This document shows positions 4,560-5,092 of a stretch of 5,092 nucleotides of DNA, piece after piece (positions within the stretch are counted from its first letter, which is position 1; each line of letters starts with the position of its first letter). The notes below the pieces were generated by a model. It did not search any database. It saw only the letters and a program-made list of their open reading frames with translations, and was not told where the DNA came from. This DNA is from Sphingomonadales bacterium (lineage in GTDB: Bacteria; Pseudomonadota; Alphaproteobacteria; Sphingomonadales; Sphingomonadaceae), in the NCBI GenBank assembly GCA_020200935.1, contig JAIVHR010000041.1:9461-14552 (forward strand), in the 5' to 3' direction. A program made the translations under genes and the position numbers.

Positions 4560-5092
4560 CTAGCGCTTCGAGAACTGGAAGCTCTTGCGGGCCTTGGCCT
4601 TGCCGTATTTCTTGCGCTCGACGACGCGGCTGTCGCGGGTAAGAAAACCCGCAGCCTTCATCACCGATCGCAGCGCGGGTTCGTATTTGGCGAGCGCCTG
4701 GCTGACGCCGTGCTTGACCGCGCCGGCCTGGCCCGAAAGCCCGCCGCCGGTGCAGGTCGCGACGACGTCATACTGGCCGCGGCGCTCGGCGATATCGAAG
4801 GGCTGGTTGATCACCAGCCGCAGCGTCGGCCGGGCGAAATATTTCGACTGGTCCTTGCCGTTGACCGTGATCGTGCCCTTGCCGGGCTTGATCCAGACGC
4901 GCGCGATCGCGTCCTTGCGGCGGCCGGTGGCGTAGGCGCGGCCATAATCGTCGAGCTCCTGTTCGCGCAGCGGCGCGGGTTCTGCCGGGGGAGGGGCTTC
5001 CTCGGCAGGCGTCTCTTCTTCGGCCTCGGCCGGAGCATCGCTCTCGGCGCTTTCGGCGCTCTCGGCGGCTTCGGGTTTCGGCGCCTCGGCCT
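4560..5092 (-). CDS. rpsI: 30S ribosomal protein S9, 5' end outside the window
   Basis: This is a component of the small ribosomal subunit head whose C-terminal tail reaches the P-site tRNA. 176 residues are visible, open to the right edge, and the start codon is not in the window. The conserved S9 core starts near [18 protein letters not shown] and continues through [35 protein letters not shown] and [19 protein letters not shown] to the universal C-terminal SKR. Ahead of the core about 48 residues of Ala/Glu/Pro-rich acidic extension are visible, including three tandem AES units (5040-5066); alphaproteobacterial S9 proteins commonly carry such an extension. A GTG at 4814 is internal to the core and not the start. 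rplM usually precedes rpsI, so it would be expected just beyond the right edge. A strong intrinsic terminator follows the stop. Confidence 0.97.
   Translation of the reverse strand, partial: AEAPKPEAAESAESAESDAPAEAEEETPAEEAPPPAEPAPLREQELDDYGRAYATGRRKDAIARVWIKPGKGTITVNGKDQSKYFARPTLRLVINQPFDIAERRGQYDVVATCTGGGLSGQAGAVKHGVSQALAKYEPALRSVMKAAGFLTRDSRVVERKKYGKAKARKSFQFSKR

Noticed and set aside
3556..4563. Open plus-strand frame of 335 codons opposite the threonine synthase-like gene
   Set aside because: It is antisense to conserved PLP-enzyme motifs and has no family resemblance; it is a shadow of high GC content.

Overview
The window looks like chromosomal DNA of a sphingomonad (Alphaproteobacteria, Sphingomonadales). 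This is inferred from the high GC content from about position 900 onward, an S9 protein of alphaproteobacterial type with a long acidic N-terminal extension, and short palindromes carrying CTGAGCCTGTCGAAG and CCTGCGAAGGCAGG, which are familiar interspersed repeats in these genomes. No database search was possible, so assignment below the order is not attempted.

Layout. At the left edge is the 3' part of an unrecognised, cysteine-containing protein (2-475, +), followed 11 bases later by a small, very acidic predicted lipoprotein (487-738, +). This left part is visibly less GC-rich and has more relaxed codon use than the rest. Next is a stand-alone MoaB/CinA-type molybdopterin-binding domain protein (910-1668, +). 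Its 3' end faces a minus-strand gene for an unrecognised 97-residue soluble protein (1806-2099), and the gap between them holds a sphingomonad-type palindromic repeat and a GC-rich hairpin. Upstream of the 97-residue gene, on the same strand, is a tRNA-Gly with anticodon CCC (2172-2245). Divergent from the tRNA is a membrane protein with a DUF1499 domain (2341-3138, +).

A second, larger palindromic element (3143-3220) fills the gap between the DUF1499 gene and a convergent minus-strand gene for a threonine synthase-like PLP enzyme (3220-4461). Upstream of that enzyme lie a strong intrinsic terminator (4505-4534) and then rpsI, encoding ribosomal protein S9 (4560 to beyond the right edge, 5' end missing).

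How the genes relate. Most appear to be independent single-gene units separated by terminators or palindromes. The only likely co-transcribed pair by spacing is the partial gene plus the lipoprotein; the tRNA and the 97-residue gene may also share a transcript. I found no defence system, mobile element, CRISPR array or biosynthetic cluster. The best signals for a second look are the covarying twin hairpins at 3143-3220, the loss of most zinc-ribbon cysteines in the threonine synthase homolog, the 11-residue repeat in the acidic lipoprotein, and the two unrecognised small or partial proteins.
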